A stretch of 19,976 nt of DNA, from positions 1 through 19,976 of the forward strand of contig JAFDFV010000071.1 in NCBI GenBank assembly GCA_019309665.1. Reading direction: 5' to 3'. The position numbers were made by a program, and so were the translations under genes. This document shows positions 7,531 to 13,889 of this stretch, one piece after another. Source of the DNA: Deltaproteobacteria bacterium. Its GTDB lineage: Bacteria > Desulfobacterota > Desulfobacteria > Desulfobacterales > ETH-SRB1. Every line of letters starts with the position of its first letter. The first letter of the stretch is position 1. The notes under the pieces are model-generated. The model ran no database searches and had not been told where the DNA came from. It saw only the letters and a list, made by a program, of their open reading frames with translations.

Positions 7531-7558
7531 GCCTGAACATGAGTTTCCGTTCAGGCAC
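7531..7558 (+). promoter_or_regulatory. Leader hairpin upstream of the carboxylase small-subunit gene
   Basis: TGCCTGAAC and GTTCAGGCA form a perfect 9-bp inverted repeat around a 10-nt loop, about 10 bp before the ribosome binding site of the gene at 7581. GTTCAG at 7514-7519 could instead pair with the left half (CTGAAC), so two mutually exclusive hairpins are possible. No U-tract follows, which argues against a simple terminator. A regulatory role is inferred only from placement. Confidence 0.4.
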
Positions 7559-7580
7559 TATTGATCATGGAGATTAAATT

Positions 7581-7825
7581 GTGGATGAAAATAATAAGAA
7601 GTTAGTAGCCGCAACATCGGCAGTATTAAAATATATACAACAAGAGGAAGAAATTATATATTCTCAGCCATGTCCGGCAGCCGCGCAGGCTCCTTCAGTT
7701 AAACTCAGGCTGTGGGGTCTGAGTCAGTTAAACTCAGGCTGTGGGGTCTGAGTGGCAGGCAGGCACAAATGCAGATGCGCAACCTTATGCAGATGAAAGC
7801 CTTTCATGGATCAAAATTTATGTAG
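7581..7825 (+). pseudogene. Small carboxyltransferase-operon protein, frameshifted by a 29-bp tandem duplication
   Basis: GTG at 7581 follows GGAG at 7569-7572. The frame begins VDENNKKLVAATSAVLKYIQ and reaches WGLS, then a 29-bp exact tandem duplication (7696-7724 and 7725-7753) shifts it to a TGA at 7749-7751 after 56 codons. Removing one copy gives a continuous 71-residue protein ending GRQAQMQMRNLMQMKAFHGS plus three residues, with stop at 7823-7825. Small proteins with a W-G-I/L-S-G-R-Q-A.MQMR ending are, as I recall, encoded beside carboxyltransferase and biotin carrier genes in propionate-metabolising Desulfobacterota. They are probably structural subunits of that complex. The lesion is certain from the sequence; the family role is inferred from neighbours. 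Confidence 0.7.
7696..7753 (+). repeat. 29-bp perfect tandem duplication
   Basis: Two identical 29-bp units (7696-7724, 7725-7753) run head to tail. Because 29 is not divisible by three, the second copy throws the surrounding small gene out of frame. Exact identity implies a very recent event, such as replication slippage, or an assembly error. Confidence 0.97.
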
Positions 7826-7886
7826 CCGTTCACGGTTTACAGTTATCGGTTCACGGTTGAAAAAACAGTGAACTGTGAACGGTTAC
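7822..7886. repeat. Dispersed GTTCACGGTTTACAGTT-type hairpin repeat
   Basis: An imperfect inverted repeat, 7822-7840 against 7868-7886 (both arms read GTA-R-CCGTTCAC-R-GTT-Y-AC), encloses further degenerate copies of the GGTTCACGG motif. It overlaps the stop of the frameshifted small gene and precedes the 5S-biotin gene. A relative of the same motif family is at 15541-15670. It looks like a non-autonomous intergenic repeat, not a gene-specific regulator. Confidence 0.65.
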
Positions 7887-7971
7887 AAATTCATGAAGTA
7901 GTCGAGTAGGCAAGTCGTCAACCACTCAACTATTTTCTAACTCGACCAATATCAAGAGGAGTTCTTTAAAT

Positions 7972-9978
7972 ATGAGCGATCATAATCAAGTAAAAATTAC
8001 AAAAATGGATTTTAGCGGAGAAAGGACAAAAGCAGAAAATCCTCTTAAAATACAGGATCTGACTTTTCGCGACGGCCAGCAGTCATTATTCGCCACCAGG
8101 GGACGAACCGAAGACATGATCCCTATTGCCGAAATGATGGACGAAGTAGGGTTCTGGGCTCTTGAAACCTGGGGCGGGGCAACATTTGATGCCATGCACA
8201 GATTTTTAAACGAAGACCCTTGGGAAAGGATAAGGACTTTAAAAAGGTATATCAAAAAAACCCGCTTTTCCATGCTTCTTAGAGGGCAGAATTTAGTTGG
8301 ATACAGAAATTATGCAGATGATGTTGCCAAAGCCTTTGTTGAAAGAGCCGCACATAACGGTATTGATATATTCAGGACATTTGACGCATTAAATGATTAC
8401 CGGAATTTTGAAACAGTTTTTCCTGTTATCAAGGAGTGCGGAAAACATTTTCAGGGCTGTATCTGCTATTCTCTGACAGAAAGACGGATGGGCGGAGAGG
8501 TCTATAACCTCGAATATTATAGTATCTGTATCAAGGATATGGCAGGCTTGATGGCCCCTTATGATGCTTATGTTCTTGTTAAAGCGATTAAGGAAGCTGT
8601 ATCTGTTCCTATTCATCTTCACAGCCATTTTACTTCAGGTATGTCTTCTATGACTCATCTAAAGGCGGTAGAAGCTGGTGTAGACATACTTGGCACATGC
8701 ATGTCTCCTTATGGATTCCGCAGCTCACATCCTGCACTCGGGCCTCTTGTTATGACGCTTATGGGAACAAACAGAGATACCGGCTTTGATATCAAACTTC
8801 TATCATCCATTAATGCAATCCTTGAAAAAGAAATTCTCCCCAAATACCGATATTTACTGGATGATACCAAAGTTTCAATTATTGATACAAATGTTCTTGT
8901 ACATCAAATTCCGGGAGGCATGCTCTCTAATCTGGTAAACCAGTTAAGAGAAATGGATGCTCTCGACAAGCTGGATAAAGTATATGCGGAGCTCCCCAAA
9001 GTCAGAGAAGATCTTGGACAGGTTCCACTTGTTACTCCCATGAGCCAAATTGTTGCCACACAGGCAATTAACAATGTCCTGTTTGATGATGAAAAAGAGC
9101 GTTACAAAATGATAACAGCACAAGTAAAAGACTTATGCTATGGTCTTTATGGAAAAACACCTGCACCAATTAACCCCAAAATTCAGAAAAAAGCTTTAAA
9201 AGACTATCCAGGGGGAGAAAAGCCTATTACCTGCAAGCCTGCAAAGGTTATAAAACCCGAACTTGATAAAGCCAAAGAAGATGTAAAGGGTTTAGCCGCA
9301 GATTTGGAAGATGTTCTTATTTATGCGCTTTACCCTGTTACCGGAAAAAGATTTCTTAAATGGAAATATGGCAAGGAAGAACCACCGAAGGAAGTAAGGC
9401 CGAGGACTTTGGAAGATGTCAAGGCTGAACAGGAACTTATTAAAAAGGCCAGAGCAGGAAAGCTTGTTGAAAAGAAAGAAAAAGCGGCTCCGTCGAAAGG
9501 CAATAATCTCAGAAAATTTAACGTATTCATTGACGATGAATACTTTGAAGTTGGAGTGGAAGAAGTAGGAGGTTCACCAATAGTAAGCTATGTTCAACAG
9601 GCACAAAGCCAGATACCTGCTCAACAACCTGTAACAGTTGCTCCATCGCCCCAGGTTTTACCCGCAGCTCCACAACCACAGGTTCCTGCTGCACCTGTAG
9701 AGCAGCCGGCAGTACCTGCAAAATTTACAACTACAGCATCCAAAAAGGCGGAAAGCGATAGCGAAGGGACACCGCTTAAAGCTCCTATGCCAGGCATAAT
9801 TGTAAGTTACAAAAAGCAGGTGGGCGATTCTGTAAATACTGGAGAGACAGTTGTAATTCTTGAAGCCATGAAAATGGAAAATGCCCTGCCGTCTCCTGCG
9901 GGCGGAACAATAAAATCCATCAATTTTGCCGGCGGTGATTCAGTTGCCAGAAATGATGTTCTCTGTGTTATTACCTAA
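7972..9978 (+). CDS. Carboxyltransferase 5S-type subunit fused to biotin carboxyl carrier domain
   Basis: A 668-residue protein of the pyruvate carboxylase-B/oxaloacetate decarboxylase alpha/transcarboxylase 5S family. It moves CO2 between biotin and pyruvate/oxaloacetate in the cytoplasm. The TIM barrel (about 20-300) has metal ligands D34 (TFRDGQQ) and H215/H217, with K188 (IKDMAG) as the carboxylated lysine. A conserved C-terminal domain reaches about 510. A Pro/Ala/Gln-rich linker (about 550-595) leads to a biotin carrier domain with biotinyl K634 in EAMKME. RBS AGGAG lies near 7955. Sequence between GEVYNLEYY and SICIKDMAG is too short: the usual helix ending MGAD (about 14 residues) is absent, so D34-K188 spacing is reduced and the barrel may be defective. 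Neighbours point to a methylmalonyl-CoA:pyruvate transcarboxylase role. Confidence 0.85.
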   Translation: MSDHNQVKITKMDFSGERTKAENPLKIQDLTFRDGQQSLFATRGRTEDMIPIAEMMDEVGFWALETWGGATFDAMHRFLNEDPWERIRTLKRYIKKTRFSMLLRGQNLVGYRNYADDVAKAFVERAAHNGIDIFRTFDALNDYRNFETVFPVIKECGKHFQGCICYSLTERRMGGEVYNLEYYSICIKDMAGLMAPYDAYVLVKAIKEAVSVPIHLHSHFTSGMSSMTHLKAVEAGVDILGTCMSPYGFRSSHPALGPLVMTLMGTNRDTGFDIKLLSSINAILEKEILPKYRYLLDDTKVSIIDTNVLVHQIPGGMLSNLVNQLREMDALDKLDKVYAELPKVREDLGQVPLVTPMSQIVATQAINNVLFDDEKERYKMITAQVKDLCYGLYGKTPAPINPKIQKKALKDYPGGEKPITCKPAKVIKPELDKAKEDVKGLAADLEDVLIYALYPVTGKRFLKWKYGKEEPPKEVRPRTLEDVKAEQELIKKARAGKLVEKKEKAAPSKGNNLRKFNVFIDDEYFEVGVEEVGGSPIVSYVQQAQSQIPAQQPVTVAPSPQVLPAAPQPQVPAAPVEQPAVPAKFTTTASKKAESDSEGTPLKAPMPGIIVSYKKQVGDSVNTGETVVILEAMKMENALPSPAGGTIKSINFAGGDSVARNDVLCVIT

Positions 9979-10010
9979 ATCGTTCAACTTAGGTATTGGG
10001 TTAATGTTTT

Positions 10011-11201
10011 ATGAAGATCCATGAATATCAGGCAAAAGAATTATTCAAAAAATACAAGATTTCCATTCCTGATGGAGGCATTGCCCTTACCCCTGATGAA
10101 GCCAAAAAAAATGCCGATAAAATAGGCAGTTTTCCTGTTGTCATTAAAGGACAGATTCATGCAGGAGGACGGGGCAAAGGAGGAGGCATAAAGCTTGCAG
10201 AAACAATGGAAGAAGTTGAGAGCATAGCAAAAAGAATTTTAGGCATGCTCTTAATCACTCACCAGACAGGCCCCAAAGGTAAAATAGTAAAAAAAGTGCT
10301 GGTTGAAAAGAGCCTGAAAATTGAAAAAGAGCTTTATCTGAGCATCATTCCGGACAGAGCAACTGCAAAGATAGCTATAATTGCAAGCAAAGCCGGTGGA
10401 ATGGATATTGAAGAAGTTGCTGCAAACCAACCTGAAAAAATTATAAAAATCCATATTGACCCTCTTTTAGGTATCCAGCCATTTCACTGCCGTCAGGCTG
10501 CCTTTGGCCTGAAACTCCCGCCCTCTTTGATTAGACAGTTTACTTTGACATTAATAAATCTTTACAGGCTTTTTGTTGATTATGACTGCACGCTTGTGGA
10601 GATAAATCCCCTTGCAATAACAGCAAATGAAAATATCGTGGCGCTTGATGCGAAAATCATTTTTGATGATAATGCGCTGTTCCGCCACAAGGACATACTC
10701 GAATACAGAGATCTTGATGAAGAAGACCCCTTTGAAGTTGAGGCATCCAAGTTCAATCTCAATTACATTAAACTGAGTGGAAATGTCGGGAATATGGTTA
10801 ATGGCGCGGGTCTGGCCATGGCAACCATGGATTTAATTAAACTTTATGGCGCTGAACCCGCAAATTTTCTAGATGTAGGCGGCACTGCTAATGCGGAAAC
10901 GGTGGAAAACGGATTTCGGATTATACTTAGCGATAAAAATGTTAAAGCAATTCTGATAAACATTTTTGGCGGAATTCTTCGCTGTGATCTGCTGGCAAAA
11001 GGGGTTGTACAGGCTGCTGACAAGGCGGAAATAAAAATCCCTGTGGTAATTCGCATGGAAGGAACAAATGTTGAAGAAGGCCGCAGGATCCTTTCTGAAT
11101 CAGGCCTGAACTTTACTATTGCAGCGGACTTAAAGGAAGCAGTTCAGGCAGTTACACAGCTTGTCAAGCACCTTCGGCGCGGACATAAGTGCCTAAAGTG
11201 A
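10011..11201 (+). CDS. sucC: Succinyl-CoA synthetase beta subunit
   Basis: A 396-residue ATP-grasp enzyme subunit. With SucD it interconverts succinyl-CoA and succinate with ATP/GTP formation, linking the methylmalonyl-CoA branch to central carbon flow. N-terminal MKIHEYQAKELFKKY, the nucleotide-binding GQIHAGGRGKGGG near residues 46-58, LVEINPLAIT, DAKIIFDDNALFRH, and the C-terminal GGILRCDLLAKG block are all present and collinear with the family. The gene follows the 5S-biotin gene by 32 bp. The core appears intact and of normal length. The last eight or so residues (HLRRGHKCLK) run into a dispersed repeat that starts at 11187, so the native stop was probably slightly earlier. A strong ribosome binding site is not obvious. 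Confidence 0.93.
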   Translation: MKIHEYQAKELFKKYKISIPDGGIALTPDEAKKNADKIGSFPVVIKGQIHAGGRGKGGGIKLAETMEEVESIAKRILGMLLITHQTGPKGKIVKKVLVEKSLKIEKELYLSIIPDRATAKIAIIASKAGGMDIEEVAANQPEKIIKIHIDPLLGIQPFHCRQAAFGLKLPPSLIRQFTLTLINLYRLFVDYDCTLVEINPLAITANENIVALDAKIIFDDNALFRHKDILEYRDLDEEDPFEVEASKFNLNYIKLSGNVGNMVNGAGLAMATMDLIKLYGAEPANFLDVGGTANAETVENGFRIILSDKNVKAILINIFGGILRCDLLAKGVVQAADKAEIKIPVVIRMEGTNVEEGRRILSESGLNFTIAADLKEAVQAVTQLVKHLRRGHKCLK

Positions 11202-11410
11202 GCTAAAGTTAAAAAAAAGTGCCTAAAGTATGTTAAAGTGCCCTAAAGTGCCTAAAGTTGTGGTACGCCTTTGGCGTGCTGATTGATAATCCGGGGTTGC
11301 AGGAGTTACTCCTCCTTTGCGCATTGACGACTGAAGGAATCTATATAAAATGGCAGAATTCCTTAACTTTAGGCACTTTTTCTCGTTCCCATGCTCCAGC
11401 GTGGGAATGT
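11187..11410. repeat. Repeat cluster (CTAAAGT-type plus REP-like hairpin) inserted at the sucC/sucD junction
   Basis: Degenerate tandem copies of AAGTGCCTAAAGT lie between 11187 and 11259. A perfect 14-bp inverted repeat, AAGTGCCTAAAGTT (11246-11259) and its complement (11365-11378), bounds a 133-bp element with no gene. Immediately after is a REP-like hairpin, TTCCCATGC/GCGTGGGAA (11386-11407, one wobble). Together they supply the 3' end of sucC and the first 20 or so codons of the present sucD frame. It looks like a MITE or composite of small mobile repeats. Confidence 0.75.
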
Positions 11411-12207
11411 ATAAGGAAAATATTGCCTATGGTACAAATGTAGTGGCCGGGGTAACTCCCGGCAAGGGCGGCCAGAAAGTGGATGACGTGCCTGTATTCA
11501 ATACCGTTAAAGAAGCCATGGAAAATACAGGTGCAAACTGCAGCTTGATCTTTGTGCCACCGGCTTTTGCCGCAGATGCTATTCTGGAAGCAGTGGAGGC
11601 TGAAATCGAGTTAATTGTCGCCATAACAGAAGGTATTCCGGTTATGGATATGATTAAAGTCAAAAATTATATGAAAAGCACAAAGTCCCGCCTCATCGGT
11701 CCCAACTGTCCCGGAATCATCACACCCGGCCAATGCAAGATCGGCATCATGCCCGGCCACATACACAAACAAGGCGGCCCAATAGGAGTTGTATCCCGCT
11801 CCGGAACCCTGACTTATGAAGTAGTAAATCAGTTAACTCTGCATGAAATTGGTCAAACCACCTGTATAGGAATTGGCGGCGACCCGATAAATGGAACTAA
11901 CTTTATAGACTACCTTGATGCTTTTGAAAAAGATCCCGACACTGAAGGAATCGTTATGGTCGGGGAAATAGGCGGCAGCGCAGAAGAAGAAGCATCCGAA
12001 TTTATCAAAAAACATGTAACAAAAAAAGTGGTCGGATTTATTGCTGGTTTAACTGCGCCACCAGGAAGACGCATGGGACATGCAGGCGCAATTATCAGCG
12101 GCAGCAGTGGTACGGCTCAAGCAAAGATTGCAGCAATGAAAAAAAGCGGTATTTATGTCTGCGAAGATCTTGGTTCGTTTGGAGAAATGTGCGCTGAAGT
12201 ATTTTAA
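11350..12207 (+). CDS. sucD: Succinyl-CoA synthetase alpha subunit, N-terminus lost to repeat insertion
   Basis: From AYGTNVVAGVTPGKGG onward this matches SucD to the end: VPVFNTVKEAMENTGA, the GPNCPGIITPG block, RSGTLTYE, GEIGGSAEEEA, and catalytic phospho-histidine H244 (numbered from 11350) in RMGHAGAI. It lacks the first 27 or so residues of a normal 290-residue SucD, including the GFTGxxGTFH loop that binds CoA. In their place the frame reads through a CTAAAGT-type repeat and a REP-like hairpin (MAEFLNFRHFFSF...). ATG at 11407 is the last possible start before the conserved part, giving 266 residues; neither start has a good ribosome binding site. Whether it still works with SucC is doubtful; it may be a pseudogene. 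Confidence 0.85.
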   Translation: MAEFLNFRHFFSFPCSSVGMYKENIAYGTNVVAGVTPGKGGQKVDDVPVFNTVKEAMENTGANCSLIFVPPAFAADAILEAVEAEIELIVAITEGIPVMDMIKVKNYMKSTKSRLIGPNCPGIITPGQCKIGIMPGHIHKQGGPIGVVSRSGTLTYEVVNQLTLHEIGQTTCIGIGGDPINGTNFIDYLDAFEKDPDTEGIVMVGEIGGSAEEEASEFIKKHVTKKVVGFIAGLTAPPGRRMGHAGAIISGSSGTAQAKIAAMKKSGIYVCEDLGSFGEMCAEVF

Positions 12208-12320
12208 TACAAAATCAAAATGTTAACTTTTCCAACATGACAATCTTATCTGCCTTGCAATAATACCTTCTAAAAATTTTATCGTGAGCTTAAGAGATAT
12301 CTGAGGGAGGTTGGATAATA
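12208..12320. other. Intergenic, no gene seen
   Basis: AT-rich spacer after sucD. GGGAGG at 12304-12309 is a plausible ribosome binding site for the short remnant at 12321. No clear terminator hairpin with a T-tract is visible after the sucD stop. Confidence 0.5.
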
Positions 12321-12540
12321 ATGATTACTGCTGAAAAAGTTTACAGAGAAATTTTAGAGATGCCACTAACAGAAAGAGAGAAGTTATTCGCTGTGATACC
12401 AGTGTAAATGTGAAATGGCTGTCAATGAAGCAATTATTGAACCATTTGATGCAAATATCGTGCTAATGGACAACTTTCACCGAGAATTGCGGATAAGGTT
12501 AAGCAAAAACAATGCCATTTGTCTATTGTAGAAATTATAC
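12321..12540 (+). pseudogene. Decayed antitoxin/PIN-toxin remnant
   Basis: ATG at 12321 opens a 28-codon frame beginning MITAEKVYREILEMPLTERE and ending at 12407. This resembles the N-terminus of small DNA-binding antitoxin-like proteins. In the +1 frame the text then reads CDTSVNVKW, the beta1 aspartate segment of PIN-domain (VapC) toxins. A third frame from about 12415 reads MAVNEAIIEPFDANIVLMDN and stops near 12530. These pieces look like the collapsed and frameshifted ends of a VapBC-type pair. No intact product is possible. Recognition rests on short motifs, so confidence is limited. Confidence 0.4.
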
Positions 12541-12856
12541 TTTAAAATATCAAATAGTTACATTGATTATATGGCAAGGATAGCTATGCTAATTCATAGA
12601 AAAATATGTGAAATTGTGAAGCAAATTACACAAATTCTATTACATTTTTTACATAATTTTAGGATAGCACAAAGGATGAAAAGGTTAGAATGGGAAAAAA
12701 GGGGCGAGTCTTGTATCATGTAATTTGCCCTTATGGAAAAGTTACGTAATGAAAGGAAATTTCTGGGATCAGTTGACCTCGTGAACGGTTACTGATATTG
12801 TTTATTGAAATTTAACACATATTCAAAGTCTGCAACTATATCCGCCCGGCTAAGGA
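12541..12856. other. AT-rich intergenic stretch
   Basis: About 315 bp without a sustained reading frame. A short copy of the GTGAACGGTTAC motif near 12781 matches part of the repeat at 7868-7886. No RNA gene or convincing promoter was recognised. Confidence 0.5.
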
Positions 12857-12865
12857 ATGTTACAA

Positions 12866-13183
12866 ATGGCTCAGCTCCCTGCTAAAATAAAGAACACTAT
12901 AGACAACTATCTTAAAGCATTAAACCGCAATGATATTCCAATTAAAGAAGCGATACTTTTTGGTAGTTATGCAAGAGGGAATTATCAGGAATGGAGCGAT
13001 ATAGATATTGCTTTAGTTTCTGATATATTCGGGGGCAATCGAATCGATGACAAGGACAAAATAAGAAAGACTACGCTGTCTATAAGTAGTGAAATAGAAG
13101 TAATTCCTTTTTCGCCTGATGATTTTAATTTGCAGAATCCATTTGTGAAAGAAATTTTAAAAACAGGCATAAGGCTGGTTTAA
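12866..13183 (+). CDS. MNT-type minimal nucleotidyltransferase (MntA-like)
   Basis: A 105-residue protein of the minimal nucleotidyltransferase family. The fold core reads AILFGSYARGNYQEWSDIDI: G33-S34 and metal-binding D45/D47 from the start chosen here. A third acidic strand is in SEIEVIPF. The start at 12866 is preferred over the ATG at 12857 because AAGGA at 12852-12856 lies 9 nt before the former and directly against the latter. Relatives serve as MntA antitoxins that AMPylate HepT toxins. No HepT-like gene is adjacent, so this one is orphaned or has another role. It neighbours a decayed toxin-antitoxin remnant, fitting a degraded accessory patch. Confidence 0.85.
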   Translation: MAQLPAKIKNTIDNYLKALNRNDIPIKEAILFGSYARGNYQEWSDIDIALVSDIFGGNRIDDKDKIRKTTLSISSEIEVIPFSPDDFNLQNPFVKEILKTGIRLV

Positions 13184-13219
13184 TTTCTTCAATAATTTGG
13201 GATAGGGCTTAAATGGGGA

Positions 13220-13279
13220 TAGTCCCTACAAAGTAATACAGGTCGATATTCCCTAACCTGCATTGTTTTGTAGGGACTA
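13220..13279. repeat. Palindromic repeat between convergent genes
   Basis: TAGTCCCTACAAA (13220-13232) and its exact complement TTTGTAGGGACTA (13267-13279) form a 13-bp stem. A second inner pair, CAGGT with ACCTG, lies in the loop. It sits between the converging nucleotidyltransferase and thiamine-binding genes and could work as a bidirectional terminator, though no T-tract follows. A small dispersed repeat is equally possible. Confidence 0.6.
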
Positions 13280-13356
13280 CCGATATTTGGGTGTATCCGA
13301 ATTGGTCAAGACTTTTTCGGAGTTTATGAAAATGGTGGCAAACAAGTTAACCTGTC

Positions 13357-13653
13357 CTACAATCTCTTCATAAGCGATTCCAGTTTTTCTGAGGATGTAA
13401 CTTTTTTGTCGCGGCGGTCATCAATCGAGACTGTAGTAACTACCCGCTGAACGCCTTTTTCAAAAGGAACCGAGTGCATCTTCTTGATCAGCATTAAGAT
13501 ATCATCCAAATCGCCATCAATGACAGTTCCCATGGCATTCATCTCAAAGTTCGCCCCTGCATCATTTAAAACTTTTACACAATCGGCAACAAAGTCGCCG
13601 ACACTTGGGGTAGCTGTGCCTATTGGTATTATATTAATTGTTGCAATTGGCAT
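13357..13653 (-). CDS. MTH1187-family thiamine-binding protein
   Basis: The start is set at 13653 (MPIATINIIPIG), because AGGAGGG (complement of 13658-13664) lies just ahead; this is nine codons inside the longest frame and gives 98 residues. The protein matches the MTH1187/YqgV (DUF77) family: an N-terminal strand with PIGT..PSVGDFV, a middle FEMNAMGTVIDGDLDDIL segment, and C-terminal VVTTVSIDDRRDKK. Members are small ferredoxin-like-fold proteins that bind thiamine or a related ligand and form tetramers. Function in the cell is unclear but probably related to thiamine sensing, storage or salvage. It stands alone and diverges from pfaD, with a 236-bp AT-rich promoter region between them. No thiamine riboswitch was recognised. 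Confidence 0.87.
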   Translation of the reverse strand: MPIATINIIPIGTATPSVGDFVADCVKVLNDAGANFEMNAMGTVIDGDLDDILMLIKKMHSVPFEKGVQRVVTTVSIDDRRDKKVTSSEKLESLMKRL

Positions 13654-13788
13654 TATTCCCTCCTCTATATTTCCAAACAAATAGTGTCTGAAGGATTTTT
13701 TCCTTCAATCTTTAGTTCGATATATAAATTATATAACATATTAAAATCAATCATTAAATTATTTATCTTTACGTTCTTCCTATCTTTC

Positions 13789-13817
13789 TTGACATAAAAC
13801 TCTAAATTTATTAAACT
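13789..13817 (+). promoter_or_regulatory. Putative sigma70 promoter of pfaD
   Basis: TTGACA at 13789-13794 is a perfect -35 box. After a 17-bp spacer, TAAACT at 13812-13817 is a 4/6 match to the -10 box. It lies about 70 bp ahead of the pfaD ATG. Confidence 0.55.
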
Positions 13818-13828
13818 ATATAGTTTAA
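13811..13828. promoter_or_regulatory. Perfect 18-bp palindrome, candidate operator
   Basis: TTAAACTATATAGTTTAA is its own reverse complement and covers the predicted -10 box of the pfaD promoter. Placement and symmetry suit a dimeric repressor (MarR- or TetR-like in size). The regulator is not encoded in the window. Confidence 0.5.
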
Positions 13829-13889
13829 GTCATTATAATTTTTGTGGTTAATTTTTATCTTCAATTGCTTGAAATCTATCTAATAAATA

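Larger units (their letters stand above)
13654..13889. other. AT-rich divergent promoter region
   Basis: This spacer separates the minus-strand thiamine-binding gene from plus-strand pfaD. It is markedly AT-rich, holds the Shine-Dalgarno of the minus-strand gene at its left end, and contains the promoter and palindrome listed separately. Nothing else was recognised. Confidence 0.6.

Noticed and set aside
7698..7733. GTTAAAC matches as the R' box of attC site 3
   Set aside because: They lie inside the carboxylase small gene, about 190 bp from the R'' box, with no pairing arms; chance matches duplicated by the 29-bp repeat.
7986..8628. Minus-strand reading frames opposite the 5S-biotin gene
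   Set aside because: They overlap conserved, motif-bearing coding sequence on the plus strand and show no domain or ribosome binding site.
13220..13279. Classical rho-independent terminator
   Set aside because: The stem is good but the loop is long (34 nt) and no T-tract follows on either strand; listed as a palindromic repeat.
13654..13680. Longer start for the thiamine-binding protein (nine extra residues)
   Set aside because: The strong AGGAGGG site lies inside that extension and is correctly spaced for the internal ATG at 13653, where family similarity begins.
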